From assembly GCA_020854105.1 (NCBI GenBank), contig JADZGB010000031.1:1-64000 (forward strand): a stretch of DNA of 64,000 nucleotides, read 5' to 3'. Each line of letters starts with the position of its first letter. Position 1 is the first letter of the stretch. The position numbers and the translations under genes were made by a program. Below the pieces are notes generated by a model. The model saw nothing but the letters and a program-made list of their open reading frames with translations. It had not been told where the DNA came from and did no database searches. Source of the DNA: Burkholderiales bacterium. Its GTDB lineage: Bacteria > Pseudomonadota > Gammaproteobacteria > Burkholderiales > SHXO01. Positions 7,798-17,211 of the stretch are shown piece after piece.

Positions 7798-10383
7798 TCA
7801 CTCGAACCAGCGCCGGATCCAGGGCAGGCGGCGCAGTGCGAGATCGAGCAGATAGCAGACGAGGGCGGCCGCGGCAAGCCAGGGCCACAGCGCGATCCGG
7901 GTCAGACTGCGATCACCCTGGTCCGCGAAGATCTCTGCCACCGTGGGCGCCAGCTTGCCGCCGGTCTGCGCGGTGAGAGCGGCAAGCAGGCCAAGGTCGG
8001 GCGGAAAGCTGCGGTACTCGTCCGCGTAGGGATAGAACAGCTGGCGGGTGCCTGCACGCTGCGCGATGTCCCGTCCCACGCCCGTCGGCAGCAGCTCGAA
8101 GTCGTAGGGCAGCGCACCGGCAGTAGCCACCGGCACGCTGGCGACGTATTCCCCCGGGGCGCGCTGGCGCAGATCGAGGTCGCGCGCGCCGCCGCCCGGC
8201 ACACGCATGCGCACGCGCGGCGCAAGCCCGTTGCGCCACTGCCCTTGCGCATTCATCGCGCGCAGCATGATCAGCGCCTCCTCGCCGTCACGCTCGACTT
8301 GGAAGGACACCTGTTCGGCCAGGTCGCGGCGCAGCGTGTCGCGCACGAGTTGCGCCCAGAACCTGCCGTAGCCGTCCCACTCGAGCCAGCCGCTCGCCCA
8401 GCGGTTCTTCACGTCCGAGGCGAACATGACCGTACGCCCCAGCCCGTACTGCCAGCGCGACAGGATGGGGGCGTCGTCCTCGGTAGCCAGGAACACTTCG
8501 GCGCCCTCGCGCGCCTTCACGCTGGCATAGCCCAGGAGCAGCGGCGCCTTGGCGAATTCCACCCCGCGCACGGCCGCGACGCGCTTCTTCACCACCGGCC
8601 GGAACGCCTCCTCCATCAGCGAGGTGCGCGAGACGTCCTTGGTGTCCTGCACGAACAGCTGCGGCACCTGCTCGATGTCCTCGGCGGCGTAGTTCCTGCC
8701 CTTGCCCAGCTCGGCGATGCGCGCCATCAGCTGCGGATCGCCGCTCCTGCCGATGGTGACGGTGGAGACGGTGATCCTGGCCTCGTTCATGCGCCCGAGC
8801 AGGCGCTCGAAATCGGCCGGTGCGGTGTCGCCATCGGAAAGCAGGATGACGTGCTTGCGCTTTGCGGTGTTCTTCTCCAGCACGCGCCAGGCGGTGGCGA
8901 GCGCCGGATAGATATTGGTCTGGCCGCTCGCCTGGATGCGGTCGATGAGGTCCTCGGCCCTGCGCTTGCTGCGCACGTACTGCAGCGGCACCGCCTCGTT
9001 GGGCTGCGAATCGAAGGCGATCACGCCGAAGTAGTGCTGCTCCTCGAGCAGCGCCAGGGCGGCGCGCGCACCGGCCTTGGCCAGCGCGATCGGCCTGCCC
9101 TTCATGCTGTAGGAACGGTCGATGCACAGCACCAGCGCCAGGTCCTTGCGCTTCTCCTCGGACTTGAACTCCACCGGCAGGATCTTCTCCAGCACCGAGC
9201 CCGAGTAGCCCTTCTCCCCATACGTGGTCTCACCGGAGGCGAACAGCAGGCCGCCGCCGCGTTCCTGTACCCAGGACTGCAGCGCCTGCATCGGCGCGCC
9301 TTCGATGGCCTGCGCCGGTACGTCGCTCAGCACTACCCCGTCATAGCGCTCCAGCGCCGCGGCGCGCGTCGGAACGTGTTCCGGCGCGGTGACATCGACG
9401 TCCAGGCCTTCGCGCGCGAGTGCATTGCGCAGGTATTTCGCCGAGTCGGCCTGACTTTCCACGTATAGCACACGCGGCCGCGGCTGCACCCAGAGCGTCT
9501 GCTCCAGGCGGTCGTTCTCGGGCAGCGTGTCGCCCTCGGCGACCAGCTGTGCGGCGAGGCGGACGGCACCCTCGCGGCGCAGACGCACCGGGATGCTCAC
9601 TTCGTTGCTACCCGGCTCGAGCATCAGGGCTCGCACGCCCAGCACCTCGGTTCCCGCGCTCAGGCGCAGCCGCGCCTTCGAGCGGCGCTGCGCCACCACC
9701 CGCACCGTCATCGCGGTCGGCTCGTCTCGGCGCACCGCATCGGGCATGCTCACCGATTCCACCCAGGCGTCCCCGGCTGCGCGCGGCGTGGCCGGAAAGA
9801 CAAACACGCGTACGCCCTCCGCCTGCAGGCGCGGCACGCTGCGCCACACATCGCCACGCGTCTGATTGCCGTCGCTGAACAACACGATGCGCTTGACATG
9901 CGCGGGATCGAGGCCGAGCAGCGCCAGGTCGAGCGCGCGCTCGAGATCGGTGGCCCCCTGGTATACCGGCCCGTCACTGCCGTGCCCGCGCCGGTTGGCG
10001 CTCACGGCCACCTTCGCCACGTCCTCGGCCGACGCGGCCAGACGTGCATCGCCTCCGAACACGACGAAGCGCGCCAGGGCCGGTTGCGCCTCGCGTCCGG
10101 CCCTGTCGGCGAAGCGCATCGCCGACTGCATGAATTCGTCCGCGACGCTGCGCGAGACGTCGAGCGCGTAGACCACGGACACGCGCGTTCCGGTACGGCT
10201 CCACACCGGTTGCAGCAGCGCCGCCACCACGAGCAGCAGCGCGAGGCTGCGCACTGCACCCGCCGTGAGCAGATGCGCGCGCGAGAGGTTGGTGCGGGAG
10301 CGGCGCGTTGCCTGCCACACCAGCGGCAGCAGCAGCAGCAGCCACAGCGGCCAGGCCGCACCCCAGGTCAACGCAGCGTTCAC
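7798..10383 (-). CDS. membrane protein with two von Willebrand factor A domains and an internal GATase-like domain
   Basis: 861 residues. N-terminus: two hydrophobic helices (LWLLLLLPLVW and a second near 45-65), then VWA domain 1 with the metal site DVSRS. The middle contains a glutamine-amidotransferase-like flavodoxin fold (RVLYVES ... YDGVVLSDVPAQ) and VWA domain 2 with the full DRSYS metal site, followed by T and D loops. A C-terminal helix (LWPWLAAAALVCYLLDLAL) anchors the end. Start: a GTG overlapping the upstream stop codon (GTGA, 10380-10383) suggests translational coupling; an ATG at 10413 lies inside the upstream gene. It is the last gene of a Bat-like operon and probably assembles with the other VWA protein at the inner membrane. 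Confidence 0.85.
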   Translation of the reverse strand: MNAALTWGAAWPLWLLLLLPLVWQATRRSRTNLSRAHLLTAGAVRSLALLLVVAALLQPVWSRTGTRVSVVYALDVSRSVADEFMQSAMRFADRAGREAQPALARFVVFGGDARLAASAEDVAKVAVSANRRGHGSDGPVYQGATDLERALDLALLGLDPAHVKRIVLFSDGNQTRGDVWRSVPRLQAEGVRVFVFPATPRAAGDAWVESVSMPDAVRRDEPTAMTVRVVAQRRSKARLRLSAGTEVLGVRALMLEPGSNEVSIPVRLRREGAVRLAAQLVAEGDTLPENDRLEQTLWVQPRPRVLYVESQADSAKYLRNALAREGLDVDVTAPEHVPTRAAALERYDGVVLSDVPAQAIEGAPMQALQSWVQERGGGLLFASGETTYGEKGYSGSVLEKILPVEFKSEEKRKDLALVLCIDRSYSMKGRPIALAKAGARAALALLEEQHYFGVIAFDSQPNEAVPLQYVRSKRRAEDLIDRIQASGQTNIYPALATAWRVLEKNTAKRKHVILLSDGDTAPADFERLLGRMNEARITVSTVTIGRSGDPQLMARIAELGKGRNYAAEDIEQVPQLFVQDTKDVSRTSLMEEAFRPVVKKRVAAVRGVEFAKAPLLLGYASVKAREGAEVFLATEDDAPILSRWQYGLGRTVMFASDVKNRWASGWLEWDGYGRFWAQLVRDTLRRDLAEQVSFQVERDGEEALIMLRAMNAQGQWRNGLAPRVRMRVPGGGARDLDLRQRAPGEYVASVPVATAGALPYDFELLPTGVGRDIAQRAGTRQLFYPYADEYRSFPPDLGLLAALTAQTGGKLAPTVAEIFADQGDRSLTRIALWPWLAAAALVCYLLDLALRRLPWIRRWFE

Positions 10384-12188
10384 AGCGTGATCCGCCGGTT
10401 GTATGACCACCACTCCAGCGCCAGGAGCAGCGCGGCCGCCGCCAGCAGCACCACCCAGGGATCGATGCGGGCGAAGCGCCCCGCTTCCTGCGGGACGCCC
10501 GGCACACCGGAGGGCAGCCCGGACGACAGCGTGCTCGCGTTCACCGCCGTCACGCCTGCATCGAGCAGGTTCGCCGCTATGCGCACGCGTTCGGAACGCG
10601 TCATCGCCGTGTACAGCCCGGGTTCGCTAGCCACGAACAGCGACGCGCCGGGGACCTCGCGCGTAGCCACCTCGCCGCCCTCGAGGTTCAGCACGCGCGC
10701 CTTCGCCGGCACCGCGATCTGCCCGAGCGGCCGTGCCACTGCGCCGGCGTCGCTGGTGAGCCAGTCCACCGCGTTCGCCAGGAACGCCGGAAAGCCGGGC
10801 TGCTGCGCGAAGTTGGATGCCTCCAGTGCGAAGGCGAGCACGGCCAGCCGCGGCCCTTCGCGCGTGGCCAGCATCAGCGGCTCGTCCTCGGGACCGCGCG
10901 CGATCGTGTCGAAGCGGATCGCACTCTCCGCGACCGGGCGCAAGGGGATGGCACGATCGATCAGCACGTCACGCAGGTCCGCACGCGATAGGAGAGGATG
11001 ATCCGCATCCCAGCCCGAGACGCTGGTGTCGCTGATCTCGCCGGCCGCGCGTCCCAGCCAGCCCGTGGGCCTGGGCGCCACCAGCAGCGCGGGGACGCCC
11101 GGCAGCCTGTCCGGCGTCACCCGGTCGAACACCGCGGCATCGAACCCCACCAGCCGTGCCGCACGCGCCGGTGCCACCATCTGCAGTTCCACCCGCGGCA
11201 GCGTGCGCAGCGCGCGCGCCAGGGCCACGTTGCCGGGTGAGACGAGCGCCACCCGCACACGGCTCTTGCCGGGCAGGAAGCCGTACGCGGTATCGTCCAG
11301 CGCGAACCCGTCCCCCTCGCTGGCCACGTTCGCACGCAACGGTCCCTCGCCGAGCGCGGATACGTCCAGCACCAGACTCTCGCGGGCGCCGCCAGCCAGG
11401 CGCAGGCTGCGCTCGAGCGGCGTCCCGCCTGCACCTGCAATGCGCAGCTGCACGCGCTTGTTGCCGGCGGACGCGTTGGTGATCTCGACGAAGGCGTCGT
11501 GGCGGCGCGGGTCGCCCGGCGCGGCGCGCACGTCGAAGGCAGTGATGCCCACATTGTCGGCGTTCCTGAACACCGATGCGACGCGCACGGAGGCGGGCAG
11601 GTCCATGGCTGCCACGCCATCGGTGACGAACCACACCTGGTGCTGCGCGCGCAGGCCCGGCAGGCTGGCCAGTTCGGGAAACCACGCACGCTCCCCGAAG
11701 CCGGGCGCCAACTGGTGCACGCGCGCGCCGATCGCCGTGCGCGACTCGAACGCGGGCGTGCGGATCTGGTGGGTAGTATCGGCGAGCAGGAAGCGGCTGC
11801 CGCCACCGGTGCCGTCGACAATGCGCACGACCTGCTCGGCGGCGTGCTGCAGACGGGTGCGGCCGTCGGCGCCCCGCGCTCCCATGCTGGGCGAGGTATC
11901 GACCACGATCAGCACGTCGCCGCCACCGCCTGCAATCGCAGCCAGTTCAGGGCGGGTCAGGGCGAAGGCCATGGACAGGGCGATCGCCAGCGCGAGCAGC
12001 AGCGACAGCCACCAGCGCCAGCGCTCGGGCCGGCGTTGCCGCTGCTCGAGCACGCGCTGCCAGACCAGACTGGAGGCGACGGCGACGCGCCGCGGCGACG
12101 GCTTGAGCACATACAGCAGCAGCACCAGTGCGGCGACGCCCGCGAGCAGCAGCCAGGCCGCCGCGGGGGTCAGGCCAGGAAACGTCAT
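10380..12188 (-). CDS. BatA-type membrane protein with von Willebrand factor A domain
   Basis: 602 residues. The N-terminal 75 residues form the BatA aerotolerance module: TM helix, basic stretch KPSPRRVAVASSLVWQRVL, second TM helix. The VWA domain follows with metal site DTSPS (IVVDTSPSMGARG). The long remainder is a predicted periplasmic or cytoplasmic beta-rich region, ending in a TM helix (WVVLLAAAALLLALEWW) and a short tail. It overlaps the next gene by 4 bp and starts 10 bp after the end of the DUF58 gene. By analogy with Bat operons it may act in envelope stress or protein maturation together with the MoxR ATPase; the exact role is not known. Confidence 0.85.
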   Translation of the reverse strand: MTFPGLTPAAAWLLLAGVAALVLLLYVLKPSPRRVAVASSLVWQRVLEQRQRRPERWRWWLSLLLALAIALSMAFALTRPELAAIAGGGGDVLIVVDTSPSMGARGADGRTRLQHAAEQVVRIVDGTGGGSRFLLADTTHQIRTPAFESRTAIGARVHQLAPGFGERAWFPELASLPGLRAQHQVWFVTDGVAAMDLPASVRVASVFRNADNVGITAFDVRAAPGDPRRHDAFVEITNASAGNKRVQLRIAGAGGTPLERSLRLAGGARESLVLDVSALGEGPLRANVASEGDGFALDDTAYGFLPGKSRVRVALVSPGNVALARALRTLPRVELQMVAPARAARLVGFDAAVFDRVTPDRLPGVPALLVAPRPTGWLGRAAGEISDTSVSGWDADHPLLSRADLRDVLIDRAIPLRPVAESAIRFDTIARGPEDEPLMLATREGPRLAVLAFALEASNFAQQPGFPAFLANAVDWLTSDAGAVARPLGQIAVPAKARVLNLEGGEVATREVPGASLFVASEPGLYTAMTRSERVRIAANLLDAGVTAVNASTLSSGLPSGVPGVPQEAGRFARIDPWVVLLAAAALLLALEWWSYNRRITL

Positions 12189-12198
12189 GGAGCGGGCC

Positions 12199-13068
12199 TC
12201 ACCGCAACAGTCCTTCTTCGCGCAATGCCTTGAGCACCACGTCCTCGAGCGGCACGTCGGTCATCGCCCGCGCATAGCCCCAGCCGTACTTGCGGCAATA
12301 GCCCTCGATGTCCTGCGCATGGCGTTCGAACGTGGCGCGATACGCGGTCAGCAGGCCAGGCGTGATCTCGACCTCGGTGGCGCTACCCTCCTCGACGTCC
12401 ACCAGCACCGCTTCCTCCGGCAGGCGCGGGTCCGCCTCTTCGGGACTGATGACGTGCACCAGTGCGACGTCGTGACGGAAGCGGCGCAGCACCGCGACTG
12501 CCTCCTCCACGCCGGCGGGATCGAGGAAATCCGAGATCACGACGACCAGGCCGCGCGTGCGCGGGGCAGCGAAGTAGCGCCGCAACGCGCTGCTCAGGCT
12601 GGTCCTGCCCTGCGCCCGGATGCTCCCGAGGAAGCGGAATATCTGCGGCGCCTGGTTCTTTCCGCGCCGGGTTGGAAGCATGTCGCCGAGCGACTCGGCA
12701 AACGAGCACACGTTCACGCGATCGTGGTTGAGCAGGGCCACGTATCCGAGTGCGCCGGCCAGCCGGCGGGCGTAGTCGAGCTTGTTCGGTGCACCGAAGT
12801 CCATCGACAGGCTGCTGTCCACGAAGAGGTAGACGGGCTGGTCCGCCTCCTCCTCGAACAGACGCAGGATCAGCCGATCCATGCGCAGGTAGATGCCCCA
12901 GTCGATGTGGCGGATGTCGTCGCCCTCGGCGTACGGCCGGTAGTCGGCGAACACCATGCCGGTGCCGACGCGGCGCGAGCGGTGCATGCCGCGCAGCTGG
13001 CCGTGCGCGCGATTGCGCGCGCCCAGGGCCAGCACGTCCAGCTTGCGCAGGAAGGCGTCGGAGAACAC
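12199..13068 (-). CDS. DUF58 domain protein of the MoxR operon
   Basis: 289 residues, soluble. The DUF58 signature is present as YRPYAEGDDIRHIDW (residues about 45-60), followed by a VWA-like fold with VDSSLSM as its degenerate metal site and SDFLDPAG. DUF58 proteins are almost always encoded beside MoxR ATPases and VWA proteins and are thought to be adaptor or substrate proteins of the MoxR chaperone. It lies 18 bp after moxR and 10 bp before the BatA-type gene, clearly in one transcription unit. Confidence 0.9.
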   Translation of the reverse strand: MFSDAFLRKLDVLALGARNRAHGQLRGMHRSRRVGTGMVFADYRPYAEGDDIRHIDWGIYLRMDRLILRLFEEEADQPVYLFVDSSLSMDFGAPNKLDYARRLAGALGYVALLNHDRVNVCSFAESLGDMLPTRRGKNQAPQIFRFLGSIRAQGRTSLSSALRRYFAAPRTRGLVVVISDFLDPAGVEEAVAVLRRFRHDVALVHVISPEEADPRLPEEAVLVDVEEGSATEVEITPGLLTAYRATFERHAQDIEGYCRKYGWGYARAMTDVPLEDVVLKALREEGLLR

Positions 13069-13086
13069 GGGGCCTCGGGACGCGTG

Positions 13087-14094
13087 CTAGCGCGGTTCGG
13101 ACACCCGGTGCAGGATGTCGTTCAGGATCGCGTCGGCATCCACGCGCTCGGCTTCGGCGTCGAAGTTGAGCAGGATGCGATGGCGCAGGGCGTTCAGGGT
13201 CACCGCCCGGATGTCCTCGCAGGCCACGTGCACCCGGTCGTTGAGCAGGGCGTTCACCTTGGCGCCGAGGATCAGCGCCTGGGTGCCGCGCGGACTGGAG
13301 CCGAAGCGCACGAAGCGGCGCGCCATCTCGGTGGCGCGCTCGCTCTCCGGGTGGGTGGCGAGCGTCAGGTCGATGGCATACTGCTGCACCGGCCGGGCAA
13401 CCGGCACCGAGCGCGCGGTCTCGCGCATCTCCAGCACGTCGCCCTGGCCGAGCACGCGGTCCACCTGCGGATTGTGCTGGCGCGTGGTGCGATCCAGGAT
13501 CTCGTGCAGGCCCTCGGCCGAGGGAAAGTCCAGCCGCAGCTTGAAGAAGAAGCGGTCGAGCTGCGCTTCGGGCAGCGGATAGGTGCCCTCCATCTCCAGC
13601 GGGTTCATGGTCGCCAGGACGAAGAACGGCTGCTCCAGGGGATGCGTCTGACCGCCGGCCGAGACGCTGTTCTCCTGCATGGCCTCGAGCAGGGCGGACT
13701 GCGTCTTCGGGGTGGCGCGATTGACCTCGTCGGCCAGCACCAGGTTCGCGAAGATCGGCCCGCGCTGGAATTCCATGCTCTTGCGGCCAGCCTCGTTCTC
13801 GCGCACGACGGTACTGCCGATGATGTCACCCGGCATCAGGTCCGGCGTGAACTGGATGCGCGCGAACTTCAGGTGCAGCACGTCCGCGAGCGTCTGCACC
13901 AGCTTGGTCTTGCCGATGCCGGGGATGCCCTCGAGCAGGACGTGTCCGCGCGCCAGCAGGCAGGTCATGATCCCCACGATGTTGTCGTCATTGCCGACGA
14001 TGATGCGGGACACCTCCTCCCGCACGATGGCGAAGTTCCTGCGGAACTGCTCGATCTGGCGTTCCACCAGTTCGGTCGATGTCGCGGCACTCAT
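13087..14094 (-). CDS. MoxR family AAA+ ATPase
   Basis: 335 residues. Walker A GIPGIGKT (56-63), Walker B LVLADEVN (118-125), then a sensor-1 region (FVLATMNP) and the AAA lid with a C-terminal helical domain. MoxR ATPases are chaperone-like proteins that help assemble or insert metal cofactors into complexes, or remodel envelope proteins, working with VWA-domain partners. The start overlaps the stop of the preceding gene (ATGA at 14091-14094). The operon partners (DUF58, two VWA proteins) fit the Bat/aerotolerance type; no methanol dehydrogenase genes are present, so the founding MoxR role does not apply. Confidence 0.93.
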   Translation of the reverse strand: MSAATSTELVERQIEQFRRNFAIVREEVSRIIVGNDDNIVGIMTCLLARGHVLLEGIPGIGKTKLVQTLADVLHLKFARIQFTPDLMPGDIIGSTVVRENEAGRKSMEFQRGPIFANLVLADEVNRATPKTQSALLEAMQENSVSAGGQTHPLEQPFFVLATMNPLEMEGTYPLPEAQLDRFFFKLRLDFPSAEGLHEILDRTTRQHNPQVDRVLGQGDVLEMRETARSVPVARPVQQYAIDLTLATHPESERATEMARRFVRFGSSPRGTQALILGAKVNALLNDRVHVACEDIRAVTLNALRHRILLNFDAEAERVDADAILNDILHRVSEPR

Positions 14095-15671
14095 TGGGCG
14101 CTCCCCCGGAGGTTCATGAAGTAATCCTTGACGATTTGGCGATGCTGGATGGAGATGCCGCCGTTTCCGCCGGCCTCGGCCCGGGCGAACCGCGCTCGCG
14201 CCTGCACCTCGCGCCGGCTCACGGTGGATTGCTGCTGCTGGCTCTCCGAGTAGTACCAGGTCTTCTCCTCGCCGGCCGAGTCATCCTGGCTGTCGCTCTC
14301 GATCGCGCTCTGCTCGAGCTGCGCCTCGAGCCGCTCCTCGCTCTTGCCCAGGACCGGATCGGCCGGGGAGTCGCCAAGCGCGTCCCCCATGCGGGTTCCG
14401 CCCTCCTGTTCGGTTCGTGCATCCCCCTGCGAGACGGCGGCACTACGGAACATGGTGCCACCGCCCATCGGCGTCTCACCGCTTCCCGGCGAGGGCATGC
14501 TGCCTGCCTGAGTCTGCTCCGCGTAGCGGCCGGCCGTCATCGCGCCGGCCTGCTGGTACTGCTCGAGCTGCGGACCGCGCACCGACTGCCAGGCTTCGTT
14601 GACGTAGTTCGATGCGGACAGTTCGCGCGCGATCTCGTTCAGGCGGTCGATTGCCGCCTGCACCGCCTCGCGCGAAGGCGCGCTGTCCGGCTGTGCGCCG
14701 GTGGCCTGCGTGGCCTCCATCAACGCCTGTTCCAGCGAGGGCTCCTGGCTGCCGCCATCGGCCGGTTCCTCCGCGGAGGAACCGGCGCTGCCCCTTGCCT
14801 GGTTCTGCCTGTCGATCTGCTCGAGCAGCTGCGCGGCACGCGCTGCATCGCTCCTGGCGAGCGCCTCGGCGACCTCCTCCATTGCCGGCTGGTTGCCCAG
14901 CGCCTGGGCGAGCTTCTGCAATTGGTCGCGCCGGGATGCCGCCTCCATGCCCATGCGGTCGACCGCGTCCTGCGCCTGCTCCAGCGCCTTGCGCCGCTCC
15001 GCGGGAGAGGCGTCCGGGCGCTCCAGCGTACGCAGGGCCTGCTCCAGCTGCCGCGCGGCCTCGCTCGCGGGCATGGCATCGGCCATCTGGCGCAATGCCT
15101 GCACGCGTGAATCCGCCAGCGCAGTCCCGGCGGCCTGGCCGGGTCCCGCGCCCAGCGGCGGCGCGAGCGACACTACGAGCAGCGCTAGCGCACCCAGCGC
15201 CAGGGGCGCGAGCGCGGCAGCGGGCAGCCGCAGCGGTACCAGCCGGTGCGGCTGCAGCTCCGCAGCGCTGCGTCCCGCGCGCTCGAGCTGGGTGTCGATC
15301 CAATCGCCGCCGCGCGCCTCGTGCGCGAACCACAGCGCGCTGCGCAACTCGTCCTTCAGATGGGCGCGCCGGTCGGCTTCCGCCGCAGCGGAGTCCAGCC
15401 CGGGCCGGACCGACACCAGCATGCGCAGCAGCAGGGCGGCGAGCAGCACCAGCGTCAGTATCGCGAGCAGGATCACCAGTGCGGCGGCAGCCGGAACCCT
15501 GCCGTCGAACCATTCCAGCAGCCTCCAGGACAGTGCGATGGTGAGCAGCACGCCGGCTGCGATCGCCGCCACGCGCAGGAGGCGATTCAGACGCAGACGG
15601 GCCTGGATGCGGGACAGGATGGACCGGACGGAATCGATACCCGGAGCAGAAGAATGCGCTGCGGCAGACAT
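14091..15671 (-). CDS. membrane-anchored coiled-coil/TPR-like protein, first gene of the MoxR/VWA operon
   Basis: 526 residues, no confident family name (DUF4175-like by architecture). Residues about 35-60 and 65-90 are two TM helices (LLRVAAIAAGVLLTIALSW and LVILLAILTLVLLAALLL) and a third lies near 150-175. The rest is a long alanine/glutamine/glutamate-rich helical region typical of coiled coils (ARQLEQALRTLERPDASP ...), a low-complexity S/G/E segment, and a basic C-terminal tail. Start MSAAAHSSAP at 15671 is preferred; an in-frame ATG at 15692 adds seven residues. As the promoter-proximal gene it may be the membrane scaffold of the MoxR-VWA complex; this is inference from position. Confidence 0.7.
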   Translation of the reverse strand: MSAAAHSSAPGIDSVRSILSRIQARLRLNRLLRVAAIAAGVLLTIALSWRLLEWFDGRVPAAAALVILLAILTLVLLAALLLRMLVSVRPGLDSAAAEADRRAHLKDELRSALWFAHEARGGDWIDTQLERAGRSAAELQPHRLVPLRLPAAALAPLALGALALLVVSLAPPLGAGPGQAAGTALADSRVQALRQMADAMPASEAARQLEQALRTLERPDASPAERRKALEQAQDAVDRMGMEAASRRDQLQKLAQALGNQPAMEEVAEALARSDAARAAQLLEQIDRQNQARGSAGSSAEEPADGGSQEPSLEQALMEATQATGAQPDSAPSREAVQAAIDRLNEIARELSASNYVNEAWQSVRGPQLEQYQQAGAMTAGRYAEQTQAGSMPSPGSGETPMGGGTMFRSAAVSQGDARTEQEGGTRMGDALGDSPADPVLGKSEERLEAQLEQSAIESDSQDDSAGEEKTWYYSESQQQQSTVSRREVQARARFARAEAGGNGGISIQHRQIVKDYFMNLRGSAQ

Positions 15672-15793
15672 GACCGCCCGATTGTAGCCCATGGCGCCCG
15701 ACCTTTCTGCCCAGTGCGTCTCGCAATGTGCGACCGGAAGCGCGGGGTCGCTGGGTTAACATGCGGGCCTGGCCCCGGGAGACGCAAACCGCC

Positions 15794-17188
15794 ATGCTTC
15801 GACTCGCAATCTGCCTGCCGCTGCTGTCGTGCCTCGCCTCGATCCTGCCGGCACAGGCGGCGCAGGCGCCGCACATCCTGTACGTGACAGCCGACGATCT
15901 GGGCTGGAAGGACGTCGGCTATCACGGCAGCACGATCCGCACACCCACCATCGACCGGCTGGCCAAGGAGGGCGCCAGGCTCGAGACGTTCTACGTGCAG
16001 CCCTTCTCGGGCCAGACACGCGCGGCCGCGATGACCGGCCGCTATCCCATGCGCTACGGGCTGCAGACGATGCAGATCCAGTGGTTCAGCACGTTCGGCC
16101 TGCCGCAGGAGGAGCGCATCCTGCCGCAGGCGCTCAAATCGGCAGGCTATCGCACCGCATTGATCGGCAAGTGGCAACTGGGACAGGCGAACCCGGAGAT
16201 GCTCCCCAACGCGCGCGGCTACGATCACTTCTACGGCCACCTGGCGGGCGAGATCGACTACACGAAGAAGACCGACCGGGGCGGCCGGCCCGACTGGTGG
16301 CGCAACGACCGGCGCGTGAAGGAGGAGGGCCACGTCAACACGCTGCTGGCGCGGGAGGCGCAGGTGCTGATCGCGCGCCACGAGGCGGCCACGCCGCTGT
16401 TCATGCACCTGTCCTTCGCCGCGCCCCAGGCGCCGCATCAGGGCGTCAAACCGTTCATCGACCATTACCATTCCGACAATCTCAGGCTGAAGGCATATCG
16501 GGCGATGGTGGCATCGGTGGATCACACGCTGGGCGAGGCGCTCCAGGCGCTGAACAGGCGCGGCATGCTCGAGCGCACCGTCGTGGTGTTCCATGCGAAC
16601 AGCGGCGGCGCGGTGAACCGCAAGTTCCCGATGGGGGAGGGGGACAGCACGGCCAACGTGGCAAGCAACGGACCGTACCGGGACGGGCGCGGCAGCCTGC
16701 ACGAAGGCGCACTGCGCGCGGTGGCGCTGGTGTGGCGCCCCGGCACGGTGCAGCCCGGCACGGTCGGCGAACCGATGCACGCGGTCGATCTCTACCCCAC
16801 CCTGCTCGAGCTTGCAGGCGCCATCAGCGACCAGGACAAACCGGTCGACGGCATCGATCAGTGGGCCGCCATCGCGCAGGGCAGACCGGGCGAGCGCGAG
16901 GAAGTGCTGCTCAACGTCGAGGAGTTCCGCGGCGCGCTGCGCATGGGCGACTGGAAGCTGATCCTGCACGCCACCCTGCCCGGCAAGGTGGAGTTGTACA
17001 ACCTGCGCGCCGATCCCTCCGAGGAGGACAACCTGGCCGGGCGGGACGCCGACCGCGTGCGCGTGCTCACCAGGCGGCTGACCGAGTACGCCTGGGAGAT
17101 GGCGCCTGCGCTCTACCTGGACGACCTCGCGCGGCCGCGCAAGGTCGAGATGCCGATGGTGTGGGGCGAGAATCCCCAGCGCGAGTGA
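15794..17188 (+). CDS. sulfatase-fold (arylsulfatase B-like) secreted protein with degraded active site
   Basis: 464 residues with a clear signal peptide (MLRLAICLPLLSCLASILPAQA). The fold and much surrounding sequence match arylsulfatase B-type enzymes: ADDLGWKDVGYHGS (34-35 metal Asp retained), TGRYPMRYGLQ, GYRTALIGKW, and an RGYDHFYG stretch. However the formylglycine motif C/S-x-P-x-R reads S72-G-Q-T-R76, GKWHLG reads GKWQLG (His to Gln), the APH-x-P histidine reads APQAP, and the metal DNGG reads NSGG (269-272). It is therefore probably not a working sulfatase; a binding role is possible. The ATG at 15728 would place the signal peptide internally and was rejected. A thioesterase gene follows 23 bp downstream. 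Confidence 0.8.
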   Translation: MLRLAICLPLLSCLASILPAQAAQAPHILYVTADDLGWKDVGYHGSTIRTPTIDRLAKEGARLETFYVQPFSGQTRAAAMTGRYPMRYGLQTMQIQWFSTFGLPQEERILPQALKSAGYRTALIGKWQLGQANPEMLPNARGYDHFYGHLAGEIDYTKKTDRGGRPDWWRNDRRVKEEGHVNTLLAREAQVLIARHEAATPLFMHLSFAAPQAPHQGVKPFIDHYHSDNLRLKAYRAMVASVDHTLGEALQALNRRGMLERTVVVFHANSGGAVNRKFPMGEGDSTANVASNGPYRDGRGSLHEGALRAVALVWRPGTVQPGTVGEPMHAVDLYPTLLELAGAISDQDKPVDGIDQWAAIAQGRPGEREEVLLNVEEFRGALRMGDWKLILHATLPGKVELYNLRADPSEEDNLAGRDADRVRVLTRRLTEYAWEMAPALYLDDLARPRKVEMPMVWGENPQRE

Positions 17189-17211
17189 ACATGACCGAGG
17201 GAGCAGATGCG

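Noticed and set aside
13087..14094. MoxR as a methanol-dehydrogenase accessory
   Set aside because: No mxa/mox structural genes nearby; partner genes are of the Bat/DUF58 type.
11026..14124. Long plus-strand frame opposite the MoxR/VWA operon
   Set aside because: Antisense of recognised genes; low-complexity Ser/Ala/Arg translation, no ribosome site.
15728..15793. ATG at 15728 as start of the sulfatase-like gene
   Set aside because: It would put 22 charged residues before the signal peptide.
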